From Rhizobium sp. J15 (lineage in GTDB: Bacteria > Pseudomonadota > Alphaproteobacteria > Rhizobiales > Rhizobiaceae): a stretch of 64,000 nucleotides of DNA. This document shows positions 1 through 7,557 of this stretch, piece by piece (position 1 is the stretch's first letter; each line of letters starts with the position of its first letter). The stretch is taken from assembly GCF_002531825.1 (NCBI RefSeq), contig NZ_NWSX01000016.1, positions 1 to 64,000 on the forward strand, in the 5' to 3' direction. A program made the translations under genes and the position numbers. A model generated the notes under the pieces. It saw only the letters and a program-made list of their open reading frames with translations, did not search any database and was not told where the DNA came from.

Positions 1-35
1 GACTGCACCAGGCCGGCGAAGCCGGTTACCGCTGA
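1..35 (+). CDS. 3' end of an upstream gene (partial)
   Basis: The first bases read in one frame as LHQAGEAGYR followed by TGA, and the stop lies 9 nt before the next ATG. This spacing suggests the last codons of a gene in the same operon as the downstream oxidoreductase. The product cannot be named from ten residues. In rhizobia, Gfo/Idh genes often follow sugar isomerase or transporter genes, but that is only context. Confidence 0.45.
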   Translation, partial: LHQAGEAGYR

Positions 36-44
36 GGAGCATCC

Positions 45-1088
45 ATGCGACTACTCGTTCTTGGCACGGGCGTGATGGCGAAAAACCAGCTCACCCACTT
101 CAGCAAAATTGACGGCGTGACCGTGGTCGGCGCCGTCGATACCGATCCCGACCGGCTTTCCGCCTTCGCCGACAAGTTCGGCATCGAAAGGCGATTTCTT
201 TCGTTGGATGAGGCGATTGCCTGGGGCGAATTCGATGCGGCGACGAACATTACGCCCGACCGCATCCATCACCCGACGACGATGGCGCTGATTGCCGCTG
301 GCAAACATGTGCTGTGCGAGAAGCCGCTGGCGGAAAACTATCCGAAGGCGCTGGAGATGACGGAGGCAGCCGAAAAGGCCGGCGTCATCAACATGGTAAA
401 CCTCACCTATCGCAATGTCGCGCCCTTGCAGCGCGCCCGCGAGATGGTGCTATCGGGCGAGCTCGGCACCATCAAGCACGTCGAGGCCTCCTATCTCCAG
501 AGCTGGCTCGTCTCGCGCGCCTGGGGGGACTGGCGCACGGAATCGACCTGGCTGTGGCGGCTTTCCACCGGCCACGGCTCGAACGGCGTGCTCGGTGATG
601 TCGGCATCCATATTCTCGATTTCGCCGCCTATGGCGCTGCCACCGACATCGACAACGTCTTTGCGCGGCTGAAGACCTTCAACAAGGCGCCGGGCGGCCA
701 GATCGGCGAATATATGCTGGATGCCAATGACAGCTTCACCATGGCGGTCGATTTCGCCAACGGCGCGCTCGGCGTCATCCATGCCAGCCGCTGGGCGACC
801 GGGCATCTGAACGAGCTGAAGCTGCGCATCTACGGCGAAAAGGGCAGCCTCGAGGTCATCCACCGGCCGGCCGGCTCCGAGCTGCGCGGCTGCCTCGGCG
901 AGGATGCCGAGACCGCGACCTGGAAGGAGATCGAGGTGACGCCGGTGCCGACCAACTACCAGCGTTTCGCCGAGGCGGTCGCAAGCGGCATCCAGCCCGA
1001 CCCGAACTTCCGCCACGCCGCCAACCTGCAGAAGGTGCTCGACCTCGCCATGGTGACCGAGCGCGAGCGGCGCGAGCTGAAGGTCTGA
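45..1088 (+). CDS. Gfo/Idh/MocA family NAD(P)-dependent oxidoreductase
   Basis: A 347-residue protein with the family architecture. The N-terminal Rossmann fold carries a glycine-rich GTGVMA loop at residues 7-12. The cofactor/active-site motif CEKP is at 91-94. A C-terminal alpha/beta domain contains GDVGIH, where D185 and H189 are the expected catalytic pair. Such enzymes oxidise or reduce sugars, inositols or sugar derivatives in the cytoplasm; the substrate cannot be read from the sequence. GAGGAGC precedes the ATG at a good distance. The stop of an upstream frame lies just before it, so the gene is probably the last of an operon that begins outside the window. Confidence 0.85.
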   Translation: MRLLVLGTGVMAKNQLTHFSKIDGVTVVGAVDTDPDRLSAFADKFGIERRFLSLDEAIAWGEFDAATNITPDRIHHPTTMALIAAGKHVLCEKPLAENYPKALEMTEAAEKAGVINMVNLTYRNVAPLQRAREMVLSGELGTIKHVEASYLQSWLVSRAWGDWRTESTWLWRLSTGHGSNGVLGDVGIHILDFAAYGAATDIDNVFARLKTFNKAPGGQIGEYMLDANDSFTMAVDFANGALGVIHASRWATGHLNELKLRIYGEKGSLEVIHRPAGSELRGCLGEDAETATWKEIEVTPVPTNYQRFAEAVASGIQPDPNFRHAANLQKVLDLAMVTERERRELKV

Positions 1089-1107
1089 TCAGCGGTTCGA
1101 GCCATGA

Positions 1108-1129
1108 CGCCAACGGCCGGCCGTTGGCG
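1108..1129. repeat. Perfect 22-bp palindrome after the oxidoreductase gene
   Basis: Two 11-bp arms (CGCCAACGGCC and its exact complement) meet with no spacer, 20 nt after the oxidoreductase stop. No T-run follows, so it is not a classical terminator. It may fold into an RNA 3'-end hairpin or be a protein-binding palindrome. Confidence 0.5.
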
Positions 1130-1140
1130 CAGCCGGATGA

Positions 1141-1166
1141 AAAAGGGCCCCGCCGAAGCGGGGCCT
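1141..1166 (-). terminator. Rho-independent terminator of the glycine-zipper gene
   Basis: GGCCCCGC, a CGAA loop and GCGGGGCC form a perfect 8-bp stem. On the minus strand it is followed by five U residues (AAAAA at 1141-1145 on the plus strand). It lies about 48 nt past the stop of the minus-strand gene that ends at 1214. Confidence 0.8.
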
Positions 1167-1213
1167 GAGGTAGCCGAGCCGCAGCAGGCGGTCTCGAGCT
1201 TTTGATTATCTGC

Positions 1214-1609
1214 TTATTCGATCACCTGCACGACGCGATGCGTGCGGGGTTCGACGATCACACGGCGATCGTTGACGACAGTGTAAGCATATTTCGGGTT
1301 GTCGGGCACCGGCGTCACGACGACATCGGCCGGAAGCGGCTTGCCGACGACGATCGGCTGTTCGACGACCACGCGGGAGGTCGGGGCGGGCTGCTGCTCG
1401 ACATAGGTGACGACCTCGCGCGGCGGCGGATCGACCACGGCACCGGCGACACCGCCGGCGACGCCGCCAATGGCAGCACCTACAGGGCCACCGACGATCG
1501 CGCCGGTGATAGCGCCACCGGCCGCGCCGGTGACAGCGCCGTCAGCAAGCGCGTTGGTGGCGAAAGACGAAAGCGCAAGGGCGCCGGAGACAAGTAGAAT
1601 CTTGTACAT
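1214..1609 (-). CDS. Small exported glycine-zipper protein, DUF1236-like C-terminus
   Basis: A 131-residue protein with a signal peptide (residues 1-22, ending NALA). A Gly/Ala-rich segment with GxxxG spacing follows at about 24-60 and looks like a glycine zipper. The C-terminal half is rich in Val and Pro and ends PRTHRVVQVIE, as in DUF1236-type rhizobial proteins. It should be periplasmic or attached to the outer membrane; its function is not known. The open frame continues upstream, but an ideal GGAGA site precedes this ATG, the signal peptide begins here, and the residues upstream look non-coding. It is a single-gene unit with its own terminator. Confidence 0.8.
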   Translation of the reverse strand: MYKILLVSGALALSSFATNALADGAVTGAAGGAITGAIVGGPVGAAIGGVAGGVAGAVVDPPPREVVTYVEQQPAPTSRVVVEQPIVVGKPLPADVVVTPVPDNPKYAYTVVNDRRVIVEPRTHRVVQVIE

Positions 1610-1722
1610 TTTGCTTCTCCTTTGCTGGGGTTGCGTCTGGGTAACGACGCCGCCTGGCCGATGTTCCGGCAGGAGATTCACGCTTTGGAAGCCCGGTTTA
1701 CATTCTGTGAGGCAAAATCGCC

Positions 1723-2835
1723 TCATTCCAGGCGACGGCGGAAGAGCCAGGCGGCGGCGCTGAGGGTGACGGCGGCGATCAGCGCCAGCGGGATCGTCTG
1801 GTGCACCACCTCGCTCAAAGGGATGTCCTTCAAGAAAACACCTTTGACGATCACCAGGAAGTAGCGCAGCGGGTTGATGAAGGTTATCGGCTGCAGCCAG
1901 CCGGGCATGTTTTCGATCGGCGTCGCAAAGCCCGAGAGCAGCATGGCCGGGACCATGAACAGGAAGGCGCCGAGGATCGCCTGCTGCTGTGTCATCGACA
2001 GCGCCGAGATGAAGAGGCCGAGGCCGGCGACCGAGCCGAGATAGAAGATCGCGCTGCCGTAGAGCAGGAAGAGCGAGCCGCGCAGCGGCACCTCGAAGAG
2101 GAAGACGGCGGCGAGGATATAGACGGTGATGTGGAAGAGGCCGATCATCATCGGCGGGATCAGCTTGCCGATCAGGATCTCGTGCATGCGCAGCGGCGAG
2201 ACCATCAGCTGGTCGAAGGTGCCGAGCTCGCGCTCCCGGGCGATCGACAGGGCCGTGACGATCAGGCCGATCAGGAGCGCGATGCTGGCGATCAGGTTCG
2301 GCACCATGAACCATTGGAAGGTGAGGTTCGGGTTGAACCAGTTGCGGGGCACCGTCGACACCATCTCAGTGCCGGCGCGCTTGCCAGCCGGCGTCTCGGC
2401 GGCAAGGGCCGCGCCGATCTGCGAGAGGTAGCCTGCGACGATCTGCGAGGCGTTGGAGCGGCGGCCGTCGAGCACGACCTGCAGATCGGCAGGTATTCCT
2501 GCCTCGATGCTGCGCGAAAAATCCGGGCCGATCTCGACGGCGGCGATCACCGTCTGGTTGTCGATCGCCACCCGGACTTCACCCTGGTCGGCGGCGAATG
2601 CGATGTCGCGAAAGGTCGGCGAACCGTCGATGCGCTCGATCAGTTCCTGGCCCCAATGGCCGCTGTCGCGGTTGAGGATCATGACGTCGACATTGCGCAC
2701 TTCGAGCGTGGCGGCATAGGAAAAGACGAGGAGCTGGACGATCGGCGGGCCGATCAGGATGGCGCGGCCCTTGGGGTCGCGCAGCACGGCGAGCAATTCC
2801 TTGACGATGAGGGCGTAAAGCCTTGTCCATCCCAT
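1723..2835 (-). CDS. ybhR: ABC-2 type exporter permease (YbhR-like)
   Basis: A 370-residue inner-membrane permease of the ABC-2 family. It has an N-terminal membrane segment, a large periplasmic loop (about 45-170), then five hydrophobic segments and a basic C-terminus (FRRRLE). It is the last gene of a five-gene minus-strand unit whose order matches E. coli cecR-ybhG-ybhF-ybhS-ybhR. There the two permeases and the fused ATPase form an efflux pump linked to tolerance of some antibiotics. The ATG lies 1 nt after the stop of the preceding permease gene, so translation is probably coupled. Confidence 0.85.
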   Translation of the reverse strand: MGWTRLYALIVKELLAVLRDPKGRAILIGPPIVQLLVFSYAATLEVRNVDVMILNRDSGHWGQELIERIDGSPTFRDIAFAADQGEVRVAIDNQTVIAAVEIGPDFSRSIEAGIPADLQVVLDGRRSNASQIVAGYLSQIGAALAAETPAGKRAGTEMVSTVPRNWFNPNLTFQWFMVPNLIASIALLIGLIVTALSIARERELGTFDQLMVSPLRMHEILIGKLIPPMMIGLFHITVYILAAVFLFEVPLRGSLFLLYGSAIFYLGSVAGLGLFISALSMTQQQAILGAFLFMVPAMLLSGFATPIENMPGWLQPITFINPLRYFLVIVKGVFLKDIPLSEVVHQTIPLALIAAVTLSAAAWLFRRRLE

Positions 2836-2836
2836 C

Positions 2837-3964
2837 TCAGCCGATCCTCTTTCTGGTGCTACGCGCCGCCAGCATGAACATCACGGTGCCGATCGTCAGC
2901 ATGACGGAGATCGCCTTGGCGAACATCGGCCAGATGTCGCCGGCGAGGAACACCGTCTGCAGGCTGGGGATGAGGTAGCGTGCCGGCACGATGAAGGTGA
3001 TCCACTGGATGATCTGCGGCATCGAGTTGATCTCGAACAGGAAGCCCGACAGCAGGAAGGCCGGCAGGAAGGCAGTGATCAGCGCCAGCTGCGAGGCGAG
3101 GAACTGGTTCTTGGTCGCCGTCGAGATCAGCAGGCCCTGGCCGAGGGCCGGGATTAGGAAGGCGGCCGAAAGCGCGTAAAGGGCCGCGACCGAGCCGCGA
3201 AACGGCACGCCGAAGAGAAAGACCGCCAGCAGCACGCAGAGCGTCATCGAGGTGAGGCCGAGCAGGAAATAGGGCAGGATCTTGCCGGCGAGCAGTTCCA
3301 CCGCCGTCACCGGCGTCGCCATCATCGCCTCCATCGTGCCGCGCTCCCATTCGCGGGCAACGACGAGCGAGGTCAAAAGCGTGCCGACCAGCGTCATGAC
3401 GATGGCGATCGAACCCGGCACGAGGAAATTGCGGCTGGTGAGTTCCGGATTGAACCAGAAGCGCTGCTCGACCGAAATGGCGGGACTGCGGGAGGCGACG
3501 TCCGCCTGGCGCTGCTCCTCCCAGTTGGCAACAGCGCCCTGCGCATAATTCTGGACGAAATTGGCGGTGTTCGGGTCGGAGCCATCGACGATCACCTGGA
3601 TGGAGGGATGGTTGCCGGCGATATAGCGCGTGGTGAAATCGGCGGGGATGACGACGATGCCGCGCACCTTGCCGAGCACGAGATCCTCCTCGAACAGGCG
3701 CCGGTCGCGGCCGATCACCACATCGAAATAGCGCGAGGCCTGGAAACCGGCCGCCAGATCCTGCGTCAGCGGGGTTATCTCTTCGGTCGCCAGCCCGATT
3801 CGGGTGCGGCTGGTATCGAGCGAAACGCCGTAGCCGAAGAGAAAGAGCAGAATCAGCGGCAGCACGAAGGCGATGAGAATGCTGCTCGGATCGCGCACTG
3901 CCTGGTAGCTTTCCTTGCGCACCAGGGCAAATAGACGGCGAATCCGGCCGGACGAGGCGCTCAT
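2837..3964 (-). CDS. ybhS: ABC-2 type exporter permease (YbhS-like)
   Basis: A 375-residue ABC-2 permease related to the next gene. It has an N-terminal transmembrane segment after a basic leader, an extended periplasmic domain up to about residue 180, then a block of membrane helices with the conserved EWERGTMEAMM region that precedes the permease core. Its start overlaps the stop of the ATPase gene by 4 nt, which indicates operon translation. It is the likely partner of the YbhR-like permease in a heterodimeric exporter. Confidence 0.85.
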   Translation of the reverse strand: MSASSGRIRRLFALVRKESYQAVRDPSSILIAFVLPLILLFLFGYGVSLDTSRTRIGLATEEITPLTQDLAAGFQASRYFDVVIGRDRRLFEEDLVLGKVRGIVVIPADFTTRYIAGNHPSIQVIVDGSDPNTANFVQNYAQGAVANWEEQRQADVASRSPAISVEQRFWFNPELTSRNFLVPGSIAIVMTLVGTLLTSLVVAREWERGTMEAMMATPVTAVELLAGKILPYFLLGLTSMTLCVLLAVFLFGVPFRGSVAALYALSAAFLIPALGQGLLISTATKNQFLASQLALITAFLPAFLLSGFLFEINSMPQIIQWITFIVPARYLIPSLQTVFLAGDIWPMFAKAISVMLTIGTVMFMLAARSTRKRIG

Positions 3965-5718
3965 GCCGCATCCTCCGCTTCCGATTGCTGCACCAGCGCG
4001 ATGAAGGCATCCTCCATCGTCGGGTCCGGCTCATCCCTGGTCGCGACGCGGGCCTTCAACTCGTCGGGCGAGCCGAGCGCGATCGAGCGGCCGCGATAGA
4101 TCAGCGAGATGCGGTCGCAATATTCGGCCTCGTCCATGAAATGGGTGGTGACGAGGACGGTGACGCCTTTTTCCACAAGCGCATTGATGTGGGTCCAGAA
4201 TTCGCGCCGGGTGATCGGATCGACGCCGGAGGTCGGCTCGTCCAGGAAGAGGGCGCGGGGTTCGTGCATGACGGCGCAGGCGAGCGCCAGGCGCTGCTTG
4301 AGGCCGAGCGGCAGGTCCTTGGCGGCCTCGCGGGCATGGCGGCCGAAATCGAAGATATCGGCCATCAGCGCGATGCGCTCGCGCCGATGCTGTCCGCGCA
4401 GGCCATAGACGCCGGCGAAGAATTCGAGGTTCTGCATGACGGTGAGATCGCCGTAGAGCGAGAATTTCTGGGCCATGTAGCCGAGCTGGTTGCGGGCTTC
4501 TGCGGCGTCGCGGCGAAGATCGAAACCGGCGACGCGGCCTTCGCCGCCGGTCGGCTTCAAGAGGCCGCAGAGCATCTTGAAGGTGGTGGATTTGCCGGCG
4601 CCGTTCGGGCCGAGCAGGCCGAAGATCTCGCCGCGGCGGATATCGAAGCTGATGTCGTCGGCGGCGGTGAAATCGCCGAAGCGTTTGGTCAGGCCCTTGG
4701 CTTCGATGACCGGCCGGTCGCCCTCGGCCTTCAACGGTTCCTGCGCCTCCGCCAATCTGGAACGGCCGCCGGGACCGCCGCCCAGCATGTCGACGAAGGC
4801 ATCCTCGAAGCGGGGCGGGGCAGGGGCAAGCGATGCGCCGGCGCCGGCCTTGCCGATATCGGGCGTCTTGTCCTTGGCCGCCACCAGACGGATCGCCTCG
4901 CCCTGGATCACGCCGTCGATGACGCCGTCTGCCTGCAGCAGTTCGGCAAGCACCTGACGGCGGCGTCCCGTGACACCGGAAACCCTGAAGACCCGATCGC
5001 CGACGCGTTCGGTCAGCTCCATGGGTTTTCCCGAGAAGAGCAGCTTGCCCTGGTTCAAGAGCAGCACATGGTCGCAGGCTTCCGCCTCGTCCAGATAGGC
5101 GGTCGACCAGAGCACGCCGATGCCCTCCTTCGTCAGGTTCTCGACCATCTTCCAGAGGTCGCGGCGCGAGATCGGGTCGACGCCGACGCCCGGCTCGTCG
5201 AGCAGCAGCAGGCGCGGCTTTTTCAGCAGCGCGCAGGCAAGGCCGAGCTTCTGCTTCATGCCGCCGGAAAGCTTGCCGGCGAGCCGGCCGGTGAAGCGCT
5301 TGAGGTCGGTGAAGGAGAGCAGCTCATCGAAGGCCCCGGCGCGTTCGCTTTTCGGCAGGCCGCGCAGATCGGCGTAAAGATTGAGGTTTTCCAGCACCGA
5401 GAGATCCTCATAGAGGCCGAAGCGCTGCGGCATGTAGCCGATCGCCGCCTGAATGCCGGCGGCGTTCTTTCGCGTATCGAAGCCGAGAACCTCCACGGTT
5501 CCCGCATCCGGCAGCATCAGCCCGGTCATCAGGCGGATCAGCGTCGTCTTGCCGGCGCCATCGGGGCCGACGAGGCCGGTGATCGCGCCGCCGCCGATCA
5601 CGCCGGAGACGGCGTCGAGGGCCGGCGGCGCGTCGGCGAAGCGCTTGGTGACGCCGTCGATCCGGACGAGCGGCCTGTCGTCCTGCCCTGTCTGGGGGGC
5701 TGTCTCGGCGGCGGTCAT
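3961..5718 (-). CDS. ybhF: Fused double ABC ATPase of the efflux pump (YbhF-like)
   Basis: A 585-residue protein with two nucleotide-binding domains in tandem. The first has Walker A at 51-59 (GPDGAGKTT), signature LSGGMKQ and Walker B LLLLDEP, but its H-loop reads STAYLDEAE, so the usual switch histidine is Ala207. The second has Walker A at 370-378, a normal [10 protein letters not shown]-loop, but a degenerate signature (LPLGLKQ). The two defects are complementary, so one composite ATP site could be fully canonical. This asymmetry, as I recall it, is shared by YbhF/RbbA-type fused ATPases. It powers export by the two downstream permeases. The gene overlaps both neighbours by 4 nt. Confidence 0.88.
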   Translation of the reverse strand: MTAAETAPQTGQDDRPLVRIDGVTKRFADAPPALDAVSGVIGGGAITGLVGPDGAGKTTLIRLMTGLMLPDAGTVEVLGFDTRKNAAGIQAAIGYMPQRFGLYEDLSVLENLNLYADLRGLPKSERAGAFDELLSFTDLKRFTGRLAGKLSGGMKQKLGLACALLKKPRLLLLDEPGVGVDPISRRDLWKMVENLTKEGIGVLWSTAYLDEAEACDHVLLLNQGKLLFSGKPMELTERVGDRVFRVSGVTGRRRQVLAELLQADGVIDGVIQGEAIRLVAAKDKTPDIGKAGAGASLAPAPPRFEDAFVDMLGGGPGGRSRLAEAQEPLKAEGDRPVIEAKGLTKRFGDFTAADDISFDIRRGEIFGLLGPNGAGKSTTFKMLCGLLKPTGGEGRVAGFDLRRDAAEARNQLGYMAQKFSLYGDLTVMQNLEFFAGVYGLRGQHRRERIALMADIFDFGRHAREAAKDLPLGLKQRLALACAVMHEPRALFLDEPTSGVDPITRREFWTHINALVEKGVTVLVTTHFMDEAEYCDRISLIYRGRSIALGSPDELKARVATRDEPDPTMEDAFIALVQQSEAEDAA

Positions 5719-6728
5719 TGCTTGGCCGCCGGAGGCTCGGAAAGCCGCACCGTGACCGGCATGCCCTGGCGCAGATCCGGGCCGGGCCTGTCGATGACGA
5801 TCCTCAGGCGATAGACGAGATCGGTCCGGAGTTCCGGCGTCTCCACCGATTTCGGGGTGAATTCGGCGACCGGCGAGATGAAGCCGATCGTGCCTTCATA
5901 GGGCTTGTCCGGCGCCGTATCGGAGGCGACCGATACCTTCATGCCGGGGTGGATGCGGCCGAGATCGGGCTCGGCGACGTAGCTGCGCACCCAGACAGGC
6001 TCGGTCAGGGACAGCACGAAGACGGTATCGGCCGGCGAGACGATCGCGCCGTTCTCGCGCACCCGCGAGAGGATGATGCCGTCGTTCGGTGCGCGCAGCT
6101 CCGTATCGGCGAGCGAGGTGCGGGCCGAGGCGAGCGTCGCCTCGGCGGCCTTCAGCTGAGCGTCGGCGGCGGCGATATCCTCGACGCGCGAGCCCTCCTC
6201 AAGCAGCTTCAGCGCTTCGCTGGCGGACTGGGAGCGAGCGGTGGCCATCGCCTTTGCGGCGGTCGCCTGGTCGAGGCTCGCCTCGGAGATCGTGCCCTGC
6301 GGGCGCAGCTGGCGGGCACGCTCATAGGCGAGGTTGGCGTTTTCGAGATCGGCGAGGCTCTCGTCATAGGCGGCGCGCGCCTGGGCGATCTCGGTCGGCC
6401 GCGGGCCGGCCTTCAGCTTGTCGAGCGTTGCGCGAAGGGCTGCGGCATTGGCCTCGCCGGAGCGGACGGCGAATTCATAGGGGGCGGCGTCGAGCTTCGC
6501 CAGGACCGCGTCCCTCTTGACGACATCGCCCTCGTCGACGCGGAGCTCGGAGAGGCGCCCGCTGACGCGAAAACCGAGCGAGACCTGGCGGATATCGACA
6601 TTGCCGTAAAGGACGAATTCGCGGCGGGCCTCGGGCAGCCAGCCGAGCTTCTCGGGCAGGCCGTACCACCATGCGGCGGCCCCGCCGGCGGCGAGGAGAA
6701 GAATGGCGAGGGGAAGGATGCGTTTCAT
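5715..6728 (-). CDS. ybhG: HlyD-family periplasmic adaptor (YbhG-like)
   Basis: A 337-residue membrane-fusion protein. It has an N-terminal signal anchor ([19 protein letters not shown]), a lipoyl-like beta domain ([18 protein letters not shown]), a long alpha-helical hairpin (about 90-210, rich in Ala, Glu and Arg) and a C-terminal beta domain. It should link the inner-membrane pump to the periplasm or outer membrane. The start used here overlaps the stop of the TetR gene as ATGA. The longer open frame upstream lies inside that gene and is not expected to be translated. Confidence 0.87.
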   Translation of the reverse strand: MKRILPLAILLLAAGGAAAWWYGLPEKLGWLPEARREFVLYGNVDIRQVSLGFRVSGRLSELRVDEGDVVKRDAVLAKLDAAPYEFAVRSGEANAAALRATLDKLKAGPRPTEIAQARAAYDESLADLENANLAYERARQLRPQGTISEASLDQATAAKAMATARSQSASEALKLLEEGSRVEDIAAADAQLKAAEATLASARTSLADTELRAPNDGIILSRVRENGAIVSPADTVFVLSLTEPVWVRSYVAEPDLGRIHPGMKVSVASDTAPDKPYEGTIGFISPVAEFTPKSVETPELRTDLVYRLRIVIDRPGPDLRQGMPVTVRLSEPPAAKQ

Positions 6729-7429
6729 GCTGCACCGCCTTTCGGCTGGCCGATGACTTCGGCCAGCTCGGCCGCCAGGCGCCGCAGGATTTCCACCTGC
6801 TCGGGGCCGAAGGTCTCCCATTCCATCTGGGCGAGCACGGAGGCATGGGCGAAACGGAAGATGAGGATGCTGCCGACGAGATTGAAGGTGCGCAGGCGCA
6901 CATGTTCGGATGCCGGATCCTCGCGCAGAATGGCGCCGACGAGCCGGCGGCCCATCTCGATCATCGGCCGCATGATGCCCTGATAGACCCGCCTGAAGGC
7001 TTCGGTCGGCTCCATCTGCTCGCGGATCAGGAAGCGGGCCCAGGGCTCGGATTCCTTGGCGACGAAGAGGGTCACCATGGTCTGGAGGACTTCGGTGAGG
7101 AAGGCGCGCGCCTCGGCTTCTCCGAGCGGTTCGCCGGCTGCGTCGAGCGCCATCAGATGCGCGCCGATGCGCGCCCGCATGCCGCTGACATGGGCGTCGA
7201 TCCGCATCATCAGATATTCGGCGGTGGCGATGTAGAGGCCTTCCTTACTGCCGAAATAATAGGGGATTGCCTGCAGGTTGACGCCGGCGGCTTCGGTCAG
7301 CTGACGGGTCGAGGCGCCATCGAAGCCGTAGCGCCCGAAAACGTCGAGCGCGGCCGTCAGCATCTTCTGGCGCGCGATCTCGGCGCGGGCGGAGGCAGGT
7401 GGGTTTTGGGTGTCGTTGTTCCGGGTCAT
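6725..7429 (-). CDS. cecR: TetR/AcrR regulator of the efflux operon (CecR-like)
   Basis: A 234-residue TetR protein. The N-terminal helix-turn-helix (about 18-65) includes [29 protein letters not shown]. The larger C-terminal ligand-binding domain is of the YbiH/CecR type. It is first in the operon, overlaps the adaptor gene by 4 nt, and most likely represses its own operon until a toxic compound is bound. The promoter just upstream places the transcript start at or next to this ATG, so the mRNA may be leaderless. No internal start would keep the HTH intact. Confidence 0.85.
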   Translation of the reverse strand: MTRNNDTQNPPASARAEIARQKMLTAALDVFGRYGFDGASTRQLTEAAGVNLQAIPYYFGSKEGLYIATAEYLMMRIDAHVSGMRARIGAHLMALDAAGEPLGEAEARAFLTEVLQTMVTLFVAKESEPWARFLIREQMEPTEAFRRVYQGIMRPMIEMGRRLVGAILREDPASEHVRLRTFNLVGSILIFRFAHASVLAQMEWETFGPEQVEILRRLAAELAEVIGQPKGGAA

Positions 7430-7435
7430 GACGGA

Positions 7436-7464
7436 TTTATAACACCAACACTCAAATCAGTCAA
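7436..7464 (-). promoter_or_regulatory. Strong sigma70-type promoter of the cecR-ybhGFSR operon
   Basis: Read on the minus strand: TTGACT (-35), exactly 17 nt, TATAAA (-10), then 6 nt to the ATG. Both boxes are close to consensus. The start point expected 6-7 nt after the -10 box falls on the start codon. A near-palindrome, TCAATCGAATGA (7461-7472, 10 of 12 positions symmetric), overlaps the -35 box and is a candidate TetR operator. Confidence 0.6.
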
Positions 7465-7504
7465 TCGAATGATATATTATGAGTAAGCAGGTATTCGTGA
7501 ATGC

Positions 7505-7537
7505 GAAAAAGGGCACCTCGCCGCCGGGGTGCCCTTT
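7505..7537 (-). terminator. Terminator of the phospholipase D-like gene
   Basis: AAAGGGCACC (7508-7517) pairs with GGTGCCCTTT (7528-7537) around a 10-nt loop. On the minus strand the stem runs into a U-tract. It lies 20 nt after the stop of the gene ending at 7558. Confidence 0.75.
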
Positions 7538-7557
7538 CCAATCGTCGACGTTATCGT

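Noticed and set aside
1610-2314. Upstream extension of the glycine-zipper gene (366-codon reading)
   Set aside because: The extension runs antiframe through the YbhR-like permease gene, and a strong ribosome site plus signal peptide mark the later ATG.
3985-5814. 609-codon plus-strand open frame
   Set aside because: It lies fully opposite the fused ABC ATPase gene and its translation has no domain; long antisense frames are common in GC-rich DNA.
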